Assembly (NCBI GenBank): GCA_035691065.1
Contig: DASSJT010000006.1
Coordinates: 1 to 14,858 of the forward strand
DNA from: DASSJT01 sp035691065
GTDB taxonomy: Bacteria; Actinomycetota; Actinomycetes; Actinomycetales; Dermatophilaceae
Direction: 5' to 3'
DNA length: 14,858 nt
A program made the translations under genes and the position numbers. This document shows, in pieces, positions 1 to 6,487 of this stretch (position 1 is its first letter; every line of letters begins with the position of its first letter). The notes below the pieces were generated by a model. The model did no database searches, was not told the DNA's origin, and saw only the letters and a program-made list of their open reading frames with translations.

Positions 1-265
1 CGTCGGCCTCACCCAAGCCGCCGCCTGGGAGCACGCGGTCGACGGCATCCGGGTCAACGCGGTCGGCCCGGGCTTCATCCGCACGCCGCTCCTCGACAAG
101 AACCTCGACCAGCCGACCCTCGACTTCCTCGCCGGCCAGCATGCCCTGCAGCGCCTCGGCGAGCCGGATGAGGTCGCCGAGCTGGTGGCCTGGCTGGCCA
201 GCGACGGAGCGTCGTTCGCGACCGGCACCTACTACCCCATCGACGGCGGCTACCTGGCCAAGTAG
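1..265 (+). CDS. Short-chain dehydrogenase/reductase (SDR), C-terminal part (5' truncated)
   Basis: Only the last 87 codons are present; the frame begins at base 2 and ends at TAG 263-265. The fragment reads VGLTQAAAWEH, then GIRVNAVGPGFIRTPL, and closes with PDEVAELVAWLASDGASFATG and PIDGGYLAK. These are the post-catalytic helix, the 'RVN.v.PG.i.Tp' strand/loop and the 'G..l.vDGG' C-terminus of classical SDR enzymes (established family knowledge). The Rossmann TGxxxGxG motif and the YxxxK catalytic pair would lie upstream, outside the window. The enzyme is therefore a cytosolic NAD(P)(H)-dependent oxidoreductase of unknown substrate. The gene appears to end its transcription unit, because a strong GC hairpin follows about 55 bases later. 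Confidence 0.9.
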   Translation, partial: VGLTQAAAWEHAVDGIRVNAVGPGFIRTPLLDKNLDQPTLDFLAGQHALQRLGEPDEVAELVAWLASDGASFATGTYYPIDGGYLAK

Positions 266-320
266 CCACCCAGAGCGTCACTCGGCGCGGACGGCGGTAC
301 CGCGGCAGGGTGATTCAGGG

Positions 321-358
321 GCGCGCCCGGGTTGAAAAGCAGTCCAGCCCGGGCGCGC
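321..358 (+). terminator. GC-rich hairpin, probable terminator of the SDR gene
   Basis: The arms GCGCGCCCGGG (321-331) and CCCGGGCGCGC (348-358) are a perfect 11-bp inverted repeat around a 16-nt loop. No U-tract follows, which is common for actinobacterial hairpin terminators. The position about 55 nt after the SDR stop fits. Confidence 0.6.
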
Positions 359-615
359 GTGCGTGCGCGGACCCGCCACGAGAACAAGGCCGTATGCCGG
401 TGAGCCGGCTGGGTGCCGACGCTGAAGCAGGTGCCGGCTGAGACGGCTGGTGCCCCGCACCTTCGGAGGGTGCTTCGCCTGTGGCCTCCTGCTCGCTTGC
501 CGTGCCATCGCGCGCCCCGGCGCGGCCGGGTCCTGTCTACGTTTCCTGGCGTCTCGTTGACGCGACGCCGAGCCGAAGTCGCAATAGGCTTTTTTTGACA
601 GAAGGGAGGTGGCTC
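359..615 (+). promoter_or_regulatory. Non-coding leader/intergenic stretch with several small hairpins
   Basis: I find no convincing gene here. The stretch contains hairpins GCCGG-TGAG-CCGGC (394-407), GTGC-CCC-GCAC (450-460) and GCACCTT-CGG-AGGGTGC (457-473, one G-T wobble). The last two share bases 457-460, so they exclude each other. Near the end a weak AGCC...GGCT stem (571-590) runs into a T-run (590-596). A ribosome binding site GGGAGGT (604-610) then precedes the next gene. I could not match it to any riboswitch class I know. It also holds one copy of the 8-mer GTATGCCG (390-397). Confidence 0.35.
585..590 (+). promoter_or_regulatory. Candidate -10 box of the following membrane-protein gene
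   Basis: TAGGCT fits the actinobacterial TANNNT -10 pattern and would start a transcript about 20 bases before the ATG at 616. The nearest -35-like hexamer, TTGACG (557-562), is 22 bases away, longer than ideal, so support is weak. Confidence 0.25.
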
Positions 616-1353
616 ATGGAATGGTCGATGGCTCGGCAGCACACCGAACCCTCGGTCGCTCCGACCGACGCCACGGGCGGCGACCCCACGGCATACGTCA
701 TCAGGGGTGACCCTCTTCCGGCGATCGGGCTGGCGCTGGTCGCTCTCGCTGCCCTGCTGTGCAGCCTGTGGATCGGACTGGCCAGCGGCCACGGAACGTT
801 GGGCGTTCTCTTCCTCCTCCTCGCAGCCGTCTCGGCCTTCTTCCTCAACGAGGCCCTCGCTCGTGCCAAGACGCCGGTGATCGTGGTGGGGCCGATGGGC
901 ATCTATTTCGCCAGGCGCGCCGGCGAGAGGAATGCCTCCATATACCAGTGGCGGGACATCGAAGCGGTCCTGCTCATGCGGATCATGATCGGCAACCAGA
1001 GCCAGTGGCGGACCTCCAAGGCGGTCGGGGTGCAGCTGCGGCGGCCTCGCGGGCCGATCCCCGTCGTGCCCACCTTCTCGCCGGAGGTGCTCCCGCAGGG
1101 CCTCGAGGAGCGGGTCCGGCGCCGGGTGGAGCTGAGCGCGCGTCAGCCTTCGCGGACCGTCGGCAGGCTGTCGGTCAACCGCGGGCAGCTGGCGGGTGCG
1201 ATCCAGCGGTACGCCCCCTTCGTGCCCCTGGTCGACGCTCCGCAGCTGGACTTCCGGCTGACCAGGAGAGCCGAGGAGGCAATGCGCCGCGCGAAGAACC
1301 GGCCCCAGAACCGCGTCGGCCGCACGCACCACACCACCCAGACCCAACGCTGA
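616..1353 (+). CDS. Two-helix membrane protein with a PH-like cytoplasmic domain (unrecognised)
   Basis: 245 residues. The ATG at 616 is chosen because GGGAGGT ends 5 bases upstream; upstream in-frame starts lack a ribosome binding site and ATG 628 is a weaker alternative. After a polar N-terminus (1-33) there are two adjacent hydrophobic helices, about 35-57 and 61-81. A basic region follows with the segment VIVVGPMGIYFARR (88-101) and IYQWRDIEAVLL (109-120). This hairpin plus 'v...GI.......i.W.dI..v' layout resembles bacterial PH-domain (bPH/YdbT-like) or STM3941-type membrane proteins. That likeness comes from the pattern only, and I do not recognise the family. The C-terminus is rich in Arg/His/Gln and probably disordered. 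It is a single gene bounded by a non-coding leader upstream and a long terminator hairpin downstream. No function is assigned. Confidence 0.75.
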   Translation: MEWSMARQHTEPSVAPTDATGGDPTAYVIRGDPLPAIGLALVALAALLCSLWIGLASGHGTLGVLFLLLAAVSAFFLNEALARAKTPVIVVGPMGIYFARRAGERNASIYQWRDIEAVLLMRIMIGNQSQWRTSKAVGVQLRRPRGPIPVVPTFSPEVLPQGLEERVRRRVELSARQPSRTVGRLSVNRGQLAGAIQRYAPFVPLVDAPQLDFRLTRRAEEAMRRAKNRPQNRVGRTHHTTQTQR

Positions 1354-1379
1354 CCCGCCGCAGCGCCCTCTGCGACTTC

Positions 1380-1437
1380 TTGCCCGACACGCCGATGCGA
1401 GGTGGCCCGGAGGGCTCACGTGTCGGCGTGTGGGCAA
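1380..1437. terminator. Bidirectional terminator between convergent genes
   Basis: The arm TTGCCC(G)ACACGCCGA (1380-1395) pairs with TCGGCGTGTGGGCAA (1423-1437), giving 15 base pairs with one bulged G. The 27-base loop folds again into GTGGCCC-GGA-GGGC(T)CAC. It lies between the stop at 1353 (plus strand) and the stop at 1472 (minus strand), as expected for a shared terminator. Confidence 0.75.
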
Positions 1438-1471
1438 TGTCGGCTGGTTGGCGCGGCCGGCGGCGCCGTCG

Positions 1472-2074
1472 CTACTTCTTGACGCGGTAGTCGATGAACG
1501 TCGCGAACTGCGACTGCCGCACGCCGAGGTGCTCGAACTCGAGGTCCTGCTCGAACCCCTCGAACAGCCGCTTCCCGCCACCGAGGACGAGCGGCGCGAT
1601 GATCAGGGTGAAGTCGTCGATCAGCCCCTCGGCGAAGCCTTGGCGGATCAGGTCGGCCCCGCCCATGAGGTGGACGTCCTTGTCACCGGCCGCAGCTTGG
1701 GCCGCCTCGATCGCCGGCGCCAGGCCGTCGACGAACCTGAAGCCGGCGCCGGCCGGCTCGTCCTCGGGGTGGTGGGTGACGATGAAGAACGGCACGCCCC
1801 ACGGGTTGGAGCCGCCCCAGTGGCCGGAGGCCTCGTAGGTCCATCGGCCGCCGACGACGGCGCCCATGGACTCCATGGCGGCCTGCAGCCAGGCGGCGTC
1901 CTCGCCAGTGGCCTCACCCGAGCCCTCGGGACCGCCCGCGTAGGTCCACGGTCCGCCGAACACCCAGTAGTGGAGCCGCTCGCCGCCGGCGCCCAGGCCC
2001 TTGTCCGGGCCGTCGTCGGGACCGGTGATGTACCCGTCGATCGACGCGGTGATGGCCGCAAAGACCTTGGTCAT
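1472..2074 (-). CDS. Dihydrofolate reductase-fold (RibD C-terminal) family protein
   Basis: 200 residues, starting at ATG 2074. Recognisable RibD_C/DHFR-family landmarks are SIDGYI near the N-terminus (11-16), GAVVGGRWTYE (71-81), then DVHLMGGADLIRQ (133-145), GLIDDFTLIIAPLVLGGGKRLFEG (150-173), and a C-terminal strand ending YRVKK. These correspond to the NADPH-binding and sheet segments of the stand-alone actinobacterial 'dihydrofolate reductase family' proteins. Those are usually annotated as oxidoreductases without a proven substrate and are not true FolA. The length is normal for the group. Its ribosome binding site, GAGGAG, overlaps the last codons and TGA of the upstream hydrolase (6-base gap), so the two are translationally coupled. 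Probably a cytosolic NADPH-dependent reductase; substrate unknown. Confidence 0.88.
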   Translation of the reverse strand: MTKVFAAITASIDGYITGPDDGPDKGLGAGGERLHYWVFGGPWTYAGGPEGSGEATGEDAAWLQAAMESMGAVVGGRWTYEASGHWGGSNPWGVPFFIVTHHPEDEPAGAGFRFVDGLAPAIEAAQAAAGDKDVHLMGGADLIRQGFAEGLIDDFTLIIAPLVLGGGKRLFEGFEQDLEFEHLGVRQSQFATFIDYRVKK

Positions 2075-2080
2075 CCTGTC

Positions 2081-2950
2081 TCACTCCTCGTGCTGGTCGC
2101 TGGTGTGGTCGGCGGCCGGCTGATCGGCGGCCCGCTTGCTCATCTGGTCGGCGGCCCGGTAGAACTCCGCCAGCACCGGCGCCAGCGTCTCCGCCGGCAC
2201 CTCGTGGAAGCCGCCCTCCAGGGCGGCGTGCCGACCGCGCGGCGTGGCCTCCGCCACCTTCACGGCGGCCTCGCGCAGGAACGGCAGCTGCGTTCCCGTG
2301 CTGTTGACCGACAGCACCGGGACGGTGATCGACGCGAGCATCTCGGCGGGGAAGGACTGGTCGTTGCCGCCCAGGCACCACCCGTCGTAGACCACGGTCG
2401 GCGCCAGCGCGAGCATCGGGTCCCACATCGGCGTCCCCTTCATGCCCTCGAGCATCTCCTCGGGCAGGCCGACGGCTCGGGTGTGGAAGAACCGCAAGGT
2501 GCCCTCGTTGTCGCCCGCGGCGTTGAACGCGTCGAGCGTCTCGATGTAGTCCTCGGGGATCGGCGGCGCGCCTTCGATGCGGTAAGGAGTCTCCAGCGTC
2601 GATACCGCCGCCAGCGGAGCCCCCGCGGCAGCAGCGCGAAGCACGAGCGCCCCGCCGGAGGAGACCCCGTGTGCGAATCCCCGCTCGGCGCCGATGGCTT
2701 CGACCACCGCGGTGAGGTCCTCGATCTCGCGCTCCACGGCATACGGCCTGGTGTCGCCGCTCTTGCCCCGACCGCGCCGGTCGTACGTCACCCCGGTGAG
2801 CCCCTGCTCGCCCAGCGCCTGCGCCAGCTCGCGGAACGCCCCGCGGTCGCAGAACGCCCCGCCGACGACCACAGCGGCGGGTCCTTCGCCGTAGCGCTCG
2901 AACGCGATCGTCGTGCCATCGGCCGAGGTGGTCTTCTCAACGTTTCCCAT
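2081..2950 (-). CDS. Alpha/beta-fold hydrolase
   Basis: 289 residues from ATG 2950. A GTG at 2956 is possible, but AGGAG lies 5 bases before the ATG and directly abuts the GTG, so the ATG is preferred. Visible features are the N-terminal strands, an oxyanion-region GGAFCDRGAF (30-39), YDRRGRGKSGDT (56-67), and the nucleophile elbow GVSSG with Ser97 (95-99). The probable catalytic His249 is in GGFHEVP. The usual acid after strand 6 is not obvious: VLSVNSTGTQ (212-221) has Asn/Ser where Asp is common, as in some actinobacterial members. The tail RAADQ...RAADQ...AADH (265-281) is repetitive and hydrophilic. It is coupled to the downstream RibD/DHFR-fold gene, a pairing that suggests one small detoxification or modification unit (inference). 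Substrate unknown. Confidence 0.88.
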   Translation of the reverse strand: MGNVEKTTSADGTTIAFERYGEGPAAVVVGGAFCDRGAFRELAQALGEQGLTGVTYDRRGRGKSGDTRPYAVEREIEDLTAVVEAIGAERGFAHGVSSGGALVLRAAAAGAPLAAVSTLETPYRIEGAPPIPEDYIETLDAFNAAGDNEGTLRFFHTRAVGLPEEMLEGMKGTPMWDPMLALAPTVVYDGWCLGGNDQSFPAEMLASITVPVLSVNSTGTQLPFLREAAVKVAEATPRGRHAALEGGFHEVPAETLAPVLAEFYRAADQMSKRAADQPAADHTSDQHEE

Positions 2951-2952
2951 CG

Positions 2953-3078
2953 TCACTCCTCGCTCAGCGGGCCCGCAGGTCGAACCCGGTCACCCTCACG
3001 TCGGCCGGCTGCAGCCGATTTCGACATATGCGGCGCCGAATCTCCCGCCGCCCCAGATCCGACCTGAGAAAGCGTCAT
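2953..3078 (-). CDS. Possible 41-residue mini-ORF filling the selB-hydrolase gap
   Basis: The ATG (3078-3076) overlaps the selB stop as TGATG. The frame runs 41 codons to a TGA at 2955-2953, two bases before the hydrolase ATG, and its last codons GAG GAG supply the hydrolase ribosome binding site. The peptide (MTLSQVGSGAAG... to ...GPLSEE) has no recognisable domain. The same frame is open far back through selB, so openness alone is no evidence, and it may be a chance ORF in GC-rich DNA. The exact start/stop junctions are the only support. Confidence 0.2.
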   Translation of the reverse strand: MTLSQVGSGAAGDSAPHMSKSAAAGRREGDRVRPAGPLSEE

Positions 3079-4850
3079 CACGCGCGCACCACCTCGCGGT
3101 GCGCGGCGTCGATCCGGCGGGTCCAGCCGCGCGCGTCGAGGTGTTCCAGCAGGGGGATCACCACGCGCCGCGTGGTCTCCAGCGCCTGGCGCGCCTCGCT
3201 GGTCGTGAACGGCTGCGGCAGCGCAGCGAGCCGCCGCATCGCCAGCGCGGGGCCGCTCGGCAGCAGCACCACCTCGTCCGGCAGACGCAGCACCCGACCG
3301 GCCCGCTCCGCCGCGGCCAGCTCCCGGGCGCCCAGCCCGGATGCCCCCAGCTCGGGCCGCTCGGGCGCGGCGAACGGGGACTTCGCCAACCGCTCCTCGA
3401 GCGCCCGTAGCCCCGCGTCGGCCGGGCCGAGGGACGCCACCGCTCCGGGCAGCCACACCCGGCCGTCGCGCAGCTCGAGCCCGGCGGCATCGGCTGCGGG
3501 AGCCACCAGGGAACGATCGGGTATGCCGGCCGCACCCCTCGCCGCCTCCACCGCCAGTGAGGGGTCGAGTGGCTGGGCGACGGCTTGGGCGCGCACGGCC
3601 CCTTCGAGCGCACTGGCCCAGTGCTTGAGTGCCTCGTCGGAGACCAGCCAGTCGCTGTGCGCCACGATGTCGGAGGCGGCGGTCAAGGCGGTCTCGACGT
3701 CGATCCCCAGGGCAGTCGCGTGCTGCCTGGTCATCGCGCCACGGCGGCTGACCTCGGTCGACAGGTCGGGCTGGCCGGTGGCCACGGCGAGCGCGGCGCC
3801 CCGGCGGCGGGCGTCGCCGCGCCGGCGCAGCGGTGCCGGGTCGGCGTCGAGGACGAGCGCGCCGGCGAGGATCCGCTGCGCCCCCGGGTCGCGCAGGATC
3901 GCCCGGTCCCCCGCCCGCAGGGGCAACGGGACTGGGAGAGCCAGCCGGACGGCATACCCGCTGAGCGGCCGAAGCCGGGCCTCGACCGCGGTCGTGCCCA
4001 CATGCAGCATGGCGACACCAGGCAGCTCCCGCGGGTCCGCGGTGAGGCGCGCGTCGACGGCCGAGGTGAGGCGCCAGGCCCCTGGCGTGAGCAGCGCCCG
4101 GCCCCGGGGGACGTCCTCGGGGGCGATGCCGCGAAGGTTGAGCGCGACCCGCGCGACCGCCGGCACCGAGTCCCGCGGCCGCTCCAGGGACTGGACACCG
4201 CGGACCCGCACCGCCCGACCGTCGACCTCCATCTCGTCGCCTACCGCGATGGTGCCCTCGCCCAGGGTGCCGGTGACGACGGTGCCGCTACCCCGGATCG
4301 TGAACGCGCGGTCGACCCAGAGCCGGACCCGGCCTTCTGTGACGGGCGGCGGCAGGCTGTCGACGAGCGACTCGAGGGCTGCCACTACGCGCTCGAGCCC
4401 TTCGCCGGTGCGGGCCGAGACCGCGACCGCCGGGCACTCGCCCAGGCTCGACTCCGCCAGGTGCCCGAGGCCCTCGGCCATCGCGGGGCCAGGGTCGGCG
4501 AGGTCGCTGCGCGTGACGACCAGGAGCCCGTGTCGCAGGCCGAGCGCATCGACCGCCGCGAGGTGTTCGGCGGACTGCCGGCGCCAGCCCTCGTCGGCGG
4601 CCACGACGAACACCACCGCAGGGGCGGGGCCCAGGCCGGCGAGCATGTTGCCGATGAACCGCTGGTGCCCGGGCACGTCGACGAACGCAAGCTCCCGCCC
4701 CGACGGCAGGGTGGTCCACGCGTAGCCGAGGTCGATGGTCAGGCCGCGCCGGTGCTCCTCCTCCCAGCGGTCGGGCTCGATGCCGGTGAGCGCGCGCACG
4801 AGCGTGGACTTGCCGTGGTCGACGTGTCCGGCGGTGGCGACGACGGACAT
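3078..4850 (-). CDS. selB: Selenocysteine-specific translation elongation factor SelB
   Basis: 590 residues. SelB binds GTP and Sec-tRNA-Sec and brings them to the ribosome at UGA codons followed by a SECIS hairpin. The GTPase motifs are visible: G1 GHVDHGKS (8-15), G2 region RRGLTIDLGYAW (34-45), G3 DVPGHQRF (58-65), G4 as TRSD (113-116; the usual element is NKxD, or TKAD in E. coli SelB) and G5 SARTG (145-149). An EF-Tu-like beta-barrel region follows (TIRGSGTVVTGTL), and the C-terminal third has the basic winged-helix character used for SECIS binding, ending in RRIDAAHREVVRA. The length is typical. ATG 4850 starts 6 bases after the selA stop with little ribosome binding site of its own, so translational coupling to selA is likely. 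One copy of the 8-mer GTATGCCG (3521-3528) forces a rare ATA Ile codon in this gene. Confidence 0.97.
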   Translation of the reverse strand: MSVVATAGHVDHGKSTLVRALTGIEPDRWEEEHRRGLTIDLGYAWTTLPSGRELAFVDVPGHQRFIGNMLAGLGPAPAVVFVVAADEGWRRQSAEHLAAVDALGLRHGLLVVTRSDLADPGPAMAEGLGHLAESSLGECPAVAVSARTGEGLERVVAALESLVDSLPPPVTEGRVRLWVDRAFTIRGSGTVVTGTLGEGTIAVGDEMEVDGRAVRVRGVQSLERPRDSVPAVARVALNLRGIAPEDVPRGRALLTPGAWRLTSAVDARLTADPRELPGVAMLHVGTTAVEARLRPLSGYAVRLALPVPLPLRAGDRAILRDPGAQRILAGALVLDADPAPLRRRGDARRRGAALAVATGQPDLSTEVSRRGAMTRQHATALGIDVETALTAASDIVAHSDWLVSDEALKHWASALEGAVRAQAVAQPLDPSLAVEAARGAAGIPDRSLVAPAADAAGLELRDGRVWLPGAVASLGPADAGLRALEERLAKSPFAAPERPELGASGLGARELAAAERAGRVLRLPDEVVLLPSGPALAMRRLAALPQPFTTSEARQALETTRRVVIPLLEHLDARGWTRRIDAAHREVVRA

Positions 4851-4856
4851 CCCAGA

Positions 4857-6149
4857 TCAGCCTCGGGAGTCCAGGACTGTGCGGATTGCCTTCTCCAGCA
4901 ACGGATCCGACTCTTCGGGTACGCAGCGGAGATCCACGAGGCAGTGTCCCCGCTCGACCCTCGCGACCACGCCGGGGTCGCCGCGCCGGAGCGCCTCGGC
5001 ACACCAGTCCGGCAGCTCGACGGCCCAGCCGGGCAGCTCCAGCCCCGGCGCTCCCCCGCCGCCGACGGCGCCGGCGACGCGGACGACCTCGCGGCCGAGT
5101 GCCTGGGCCAGCCGGGTGGCACGCTCCCGCAGCTGCCCCTGGTGGGCATGGAGGTATGCCGGGACCGGAGGCTCGGGACCGCGAAGGGTGGCCTCGAGCG
5201 CGGCGAGGGTGAGCTTGTCGACCCGCAGAGCGCGGGCGAGCGGGTGGCGGCGGAGGTGCTCGACCGTCTCGGCGTCGCCGAGGACGAGGCCGGCCTGCGG
5301 GCCACCGAGGAGCTTGTCGCCGCTTGCGGTCACGATCGTTGCGCCTTGGGTGAGGCAGGTCGTGGCGTCGGGCTCGTCGGGCATGAGCGGGTCCGGACGG
5401 AGCAGGCCGCTGCCGATGTCCATGACGACGGGGACGCCGAGGTCTGCGAGCTCGGTGAGCGTGACCGAGGAGGTGAAGCCGTCGATGCGGAAGTTGCTCG
5501 GATGGACCTTCAGGATGCAGCCGGTCTCGGGACCGACCGCCATCTCGTAGTCGAGCAGGTTGGTGCGGTTCGTCGTGCCCACCTCCCGCAGCCGGGCACC
5601 GGTCGAGGCGATGAGGTCCGGGAGCCGGAAGCCGTCGCCGATCTCGACCATCTCGCCCCGGCTGACCACCACCTCGCGGCCCGCAGCCAGGGCCGTCGTC
5701 GCGAGGACCAGGGCGGCGGCCCCGTTGTTGACCACCAGCGCCGCACCCGCCGACGGCACCGCCTGCCGCAGCGCCGCCAGGGTGCCGCGCCCGCGAGTCG
5801 CGCGGGACCCGCTCTCGACGTCGTACTCCACGTCGACGTACCCCGCGGCCGCAGTGAGGGCCTCGACCGCGGCGTTCGAGAGCGGCGCCCGGCCGATGTT
5901 GGTGTGCACGACCACGCCCGTGGCATTGAGCAGCGGGCGCAGGGTGGTGGAGCGGGGCGGGAGCGCATCCTGCGCGGCGGCCGTCACCAGCGCGGGGTCG
6001 ATCTCGCCGGCGCGGGCGCGGTCCTGGGCCGCGGTGATGGCCGCCTTGACCGCTCCCAAGCCGTGCCGGGTGACCGCCTCGGCGAAGACCGGCATGGCGA
6101 GCAGCGCGTCTGTGCGCGGGATGAGCCGACGCGGGTCGGACTCGGGCAC
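4857..6149 (-). CDS. selA: L-seryl-tRNA(Sec) selenium transferase SelA
   Basis: 430 residues. It is the PLP enzyme that converts Ser-tRNA-Sec to Sec-tRNA-Sec using selenophosphate, normally as a large cytosolic oligomer. SelA landmarks are LLNATGVVVHTNIGRAPLS (73-91), ESGSRATRGRG (112-122), NNGAAALVL (141-149), REVGTTNRTNLLDY (188-201), and the PLP-lysine motif SGDKLLGGPQAG with Lys279. The start is GTG at 6149, supported by AGGAGG 5 bases upstream. The protein is slightly shorter than E. coli SelA (463), which is normal for actinobacteria. The gene lies 51 bases after the 3' end of tRNA-Sec on the same strand and 6 bases before selB. This gives the order selC-selA-selB, and a single transcript is likely. 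Confidence 0.97.
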   Translation of the reverse strand: MPESDPRRLIPRTDALLAMPVFAEAVTRHGLGAVKAAITAAQDRARAGEIDPALVTAAAQDALPPRSTTLRPLLNATGVVVHTNIGRAPLSNAAVEALTAAAGYVDVEYDVESGSRATRGRGTLAALRQAVPSAGAALVVNNGAAALVLATTALAAGREVVVSRGEMVEIGDGFRLPDLIASTGARLREVGTTNRTNLLDYEMAVGPETGCILKVHPSNFRIDGFTSSVTLTELADLGVPVVMDIGSGLLRPDPLMPDEPDATTCLTQGATIVTASGDKLLGGPQAGLVLGDAETVEHLRRHPLARALRVDKLTLAALEATLRGPEPPVPAYLHAHQGQLRERATRLAQALGREVVRVAGAVGGGGAPGLELPGWAVELPDWCAEALRRGDPGVVARVERGHCLVDLRCVPEESDPLLEKAIRTVLDSRG

Positions 6150-6172
6150 TGCGCACCTCCTGCTCGCGGGCC

Positions 6173-6195
6173 GCTCCGGCGGTTGCTCCGGCGGT
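6173..6195. repeat. Short direct repeat between selC and selA
   Basis: GCTCCGGCGGT occurs at 6173-6183 and again at 6185-6195, separated by one base (period 12), inside the 51-base spacer between tRNA-Sec and selA. It may be a processing or leader element, or simple slippage. Confidence 0.5.
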
Positions 6196-6200
6196 GAGTC

Positions 6201-6296
6201 TGGCGGAGGTGGACGGGAATCGAACCCGCCAGGCCGAGATGCTCGGACTCACCGGTTTTGAAGACCGGGGGGACCACCAGGAACCCAGACACCTCC
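6201..6296 (-). tRNA. selC: tRNA-Sec (anticodon UCA)
   Basis: 96 nt including an encoded CCA (discriminator G). Read on the minus strand, the acceptor GGAGGTGT pairs with CCACCTCC at seven of eight positions. The D-arm is GGGTTC/GGTCCC with a U-U mismatch. The anticodon arm CCGGT-CTTCAAA-ACCGG carries UCA. A long variable arm contains the stem CCGAG-CAT-CTCGG, and the T-arm is GCGGG-TTCGATT-CCCGT. The long extra arm, extended acceptor/T stack and UCA anticodon identify selC. E. coli selC is of almost the same length. The eighth acceptor pair is a T-C mismatch, whereas the next T-stem position can pair G-C, so a 7+6 rather than 8+5 arrangement is possible. The gene stands directly upstream of selA on the same strand. 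Confidence 0.96.
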
Positions 6297-6303
6297 ACCG
6301 CCC

Positions 6304-6309
6304 ACCGTA
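6304..6309 (-). promoter_or_regulatory. Candidate -10 box of selC (selCAB)
   Basis: On the minus strand TACGGT fits TANNNT and lies 7 bases before G1 of the tRNA, which would put transcription start at or next to the mature 5' end. There is no clear -35. The position where one would fall is occupied by the start of a tandem repeat array (6329-6424). Confidence 0.4.
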
Positions 6310-6328
6310 GTCCGCGCTTCCCGTGCTG

Positions 6329-6424
6329 GCGCGCCACGGAGAGCGAACCGACCGCGCGCCACGGAGAGCGAACCGATCGCGCGCCAGAGAGCGAACCAAG
6401 CGCGCCCCGGAGAGCGAACCAGCC
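6329..6424. repeat. Four-copy minisatellite upstream of selC
   Basis: The units start at 6329, 6354, 6379 and 6400, with lengths 25, 25, 21 and 25. The core is GCGCGCCACGGAGAGCGAAC; unit 3 has lost 4 bases and unit 4 has CC for CA. A degenerate start of a fifth unit follows. The array lies in the 191-base divergent region between selC and the DUF4870-like gene and abuts the candidate selC promoter. It has no spacers, so it is not CRISPR. Confidence 0.9.
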
Positions 6425-6487
6425 GCACGGCGAGCAGACTGGCGCCATGGGGGCTCGGCGCGCCGGAGGCGTGGGGACGGGCTAGCG

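Noticed and set aside
436..444. GGCTGAGAC resembling the CUGAGA element of the TPP riboswitch
   Set aside because: The second conserved TPP block (ACCTGATCTGG-like) and the flanking stems are absent, and the downstream gene is not thiamine-related.
595..600. Perfect TTGACA -35 hexamer
   Set aside because: A matching -10 would fall inside the coding region after the ATG at 616, so it cannot drive that gene; probably chance at the end of the T-run.
1430..3067. Long open frame on the plus strand opposite the hydrolase and RibD-like genes
   Set aside because: It is the antisense shadow of two genes with clear family motifs, has no domain of its own, and is the usual by-product of GC-rich codon use. 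The same holds for the plus-strand frame at 3585-6197 and the minus-strand frame at 7676-9676.
6329..6424. CRISPR-like array
   Set aside because: The units abut with no unique spacers, one is shortened, and there are no cas genes. It is a minisatellite.
6447..6485. Twelve-codon ORF just before the DUF4870-like gene as an upstream leader peptide
   Set aside because: It has no ribosome binding site, its composition is that of the surrounding repeat-rich DNA, and nothing else supports translation.
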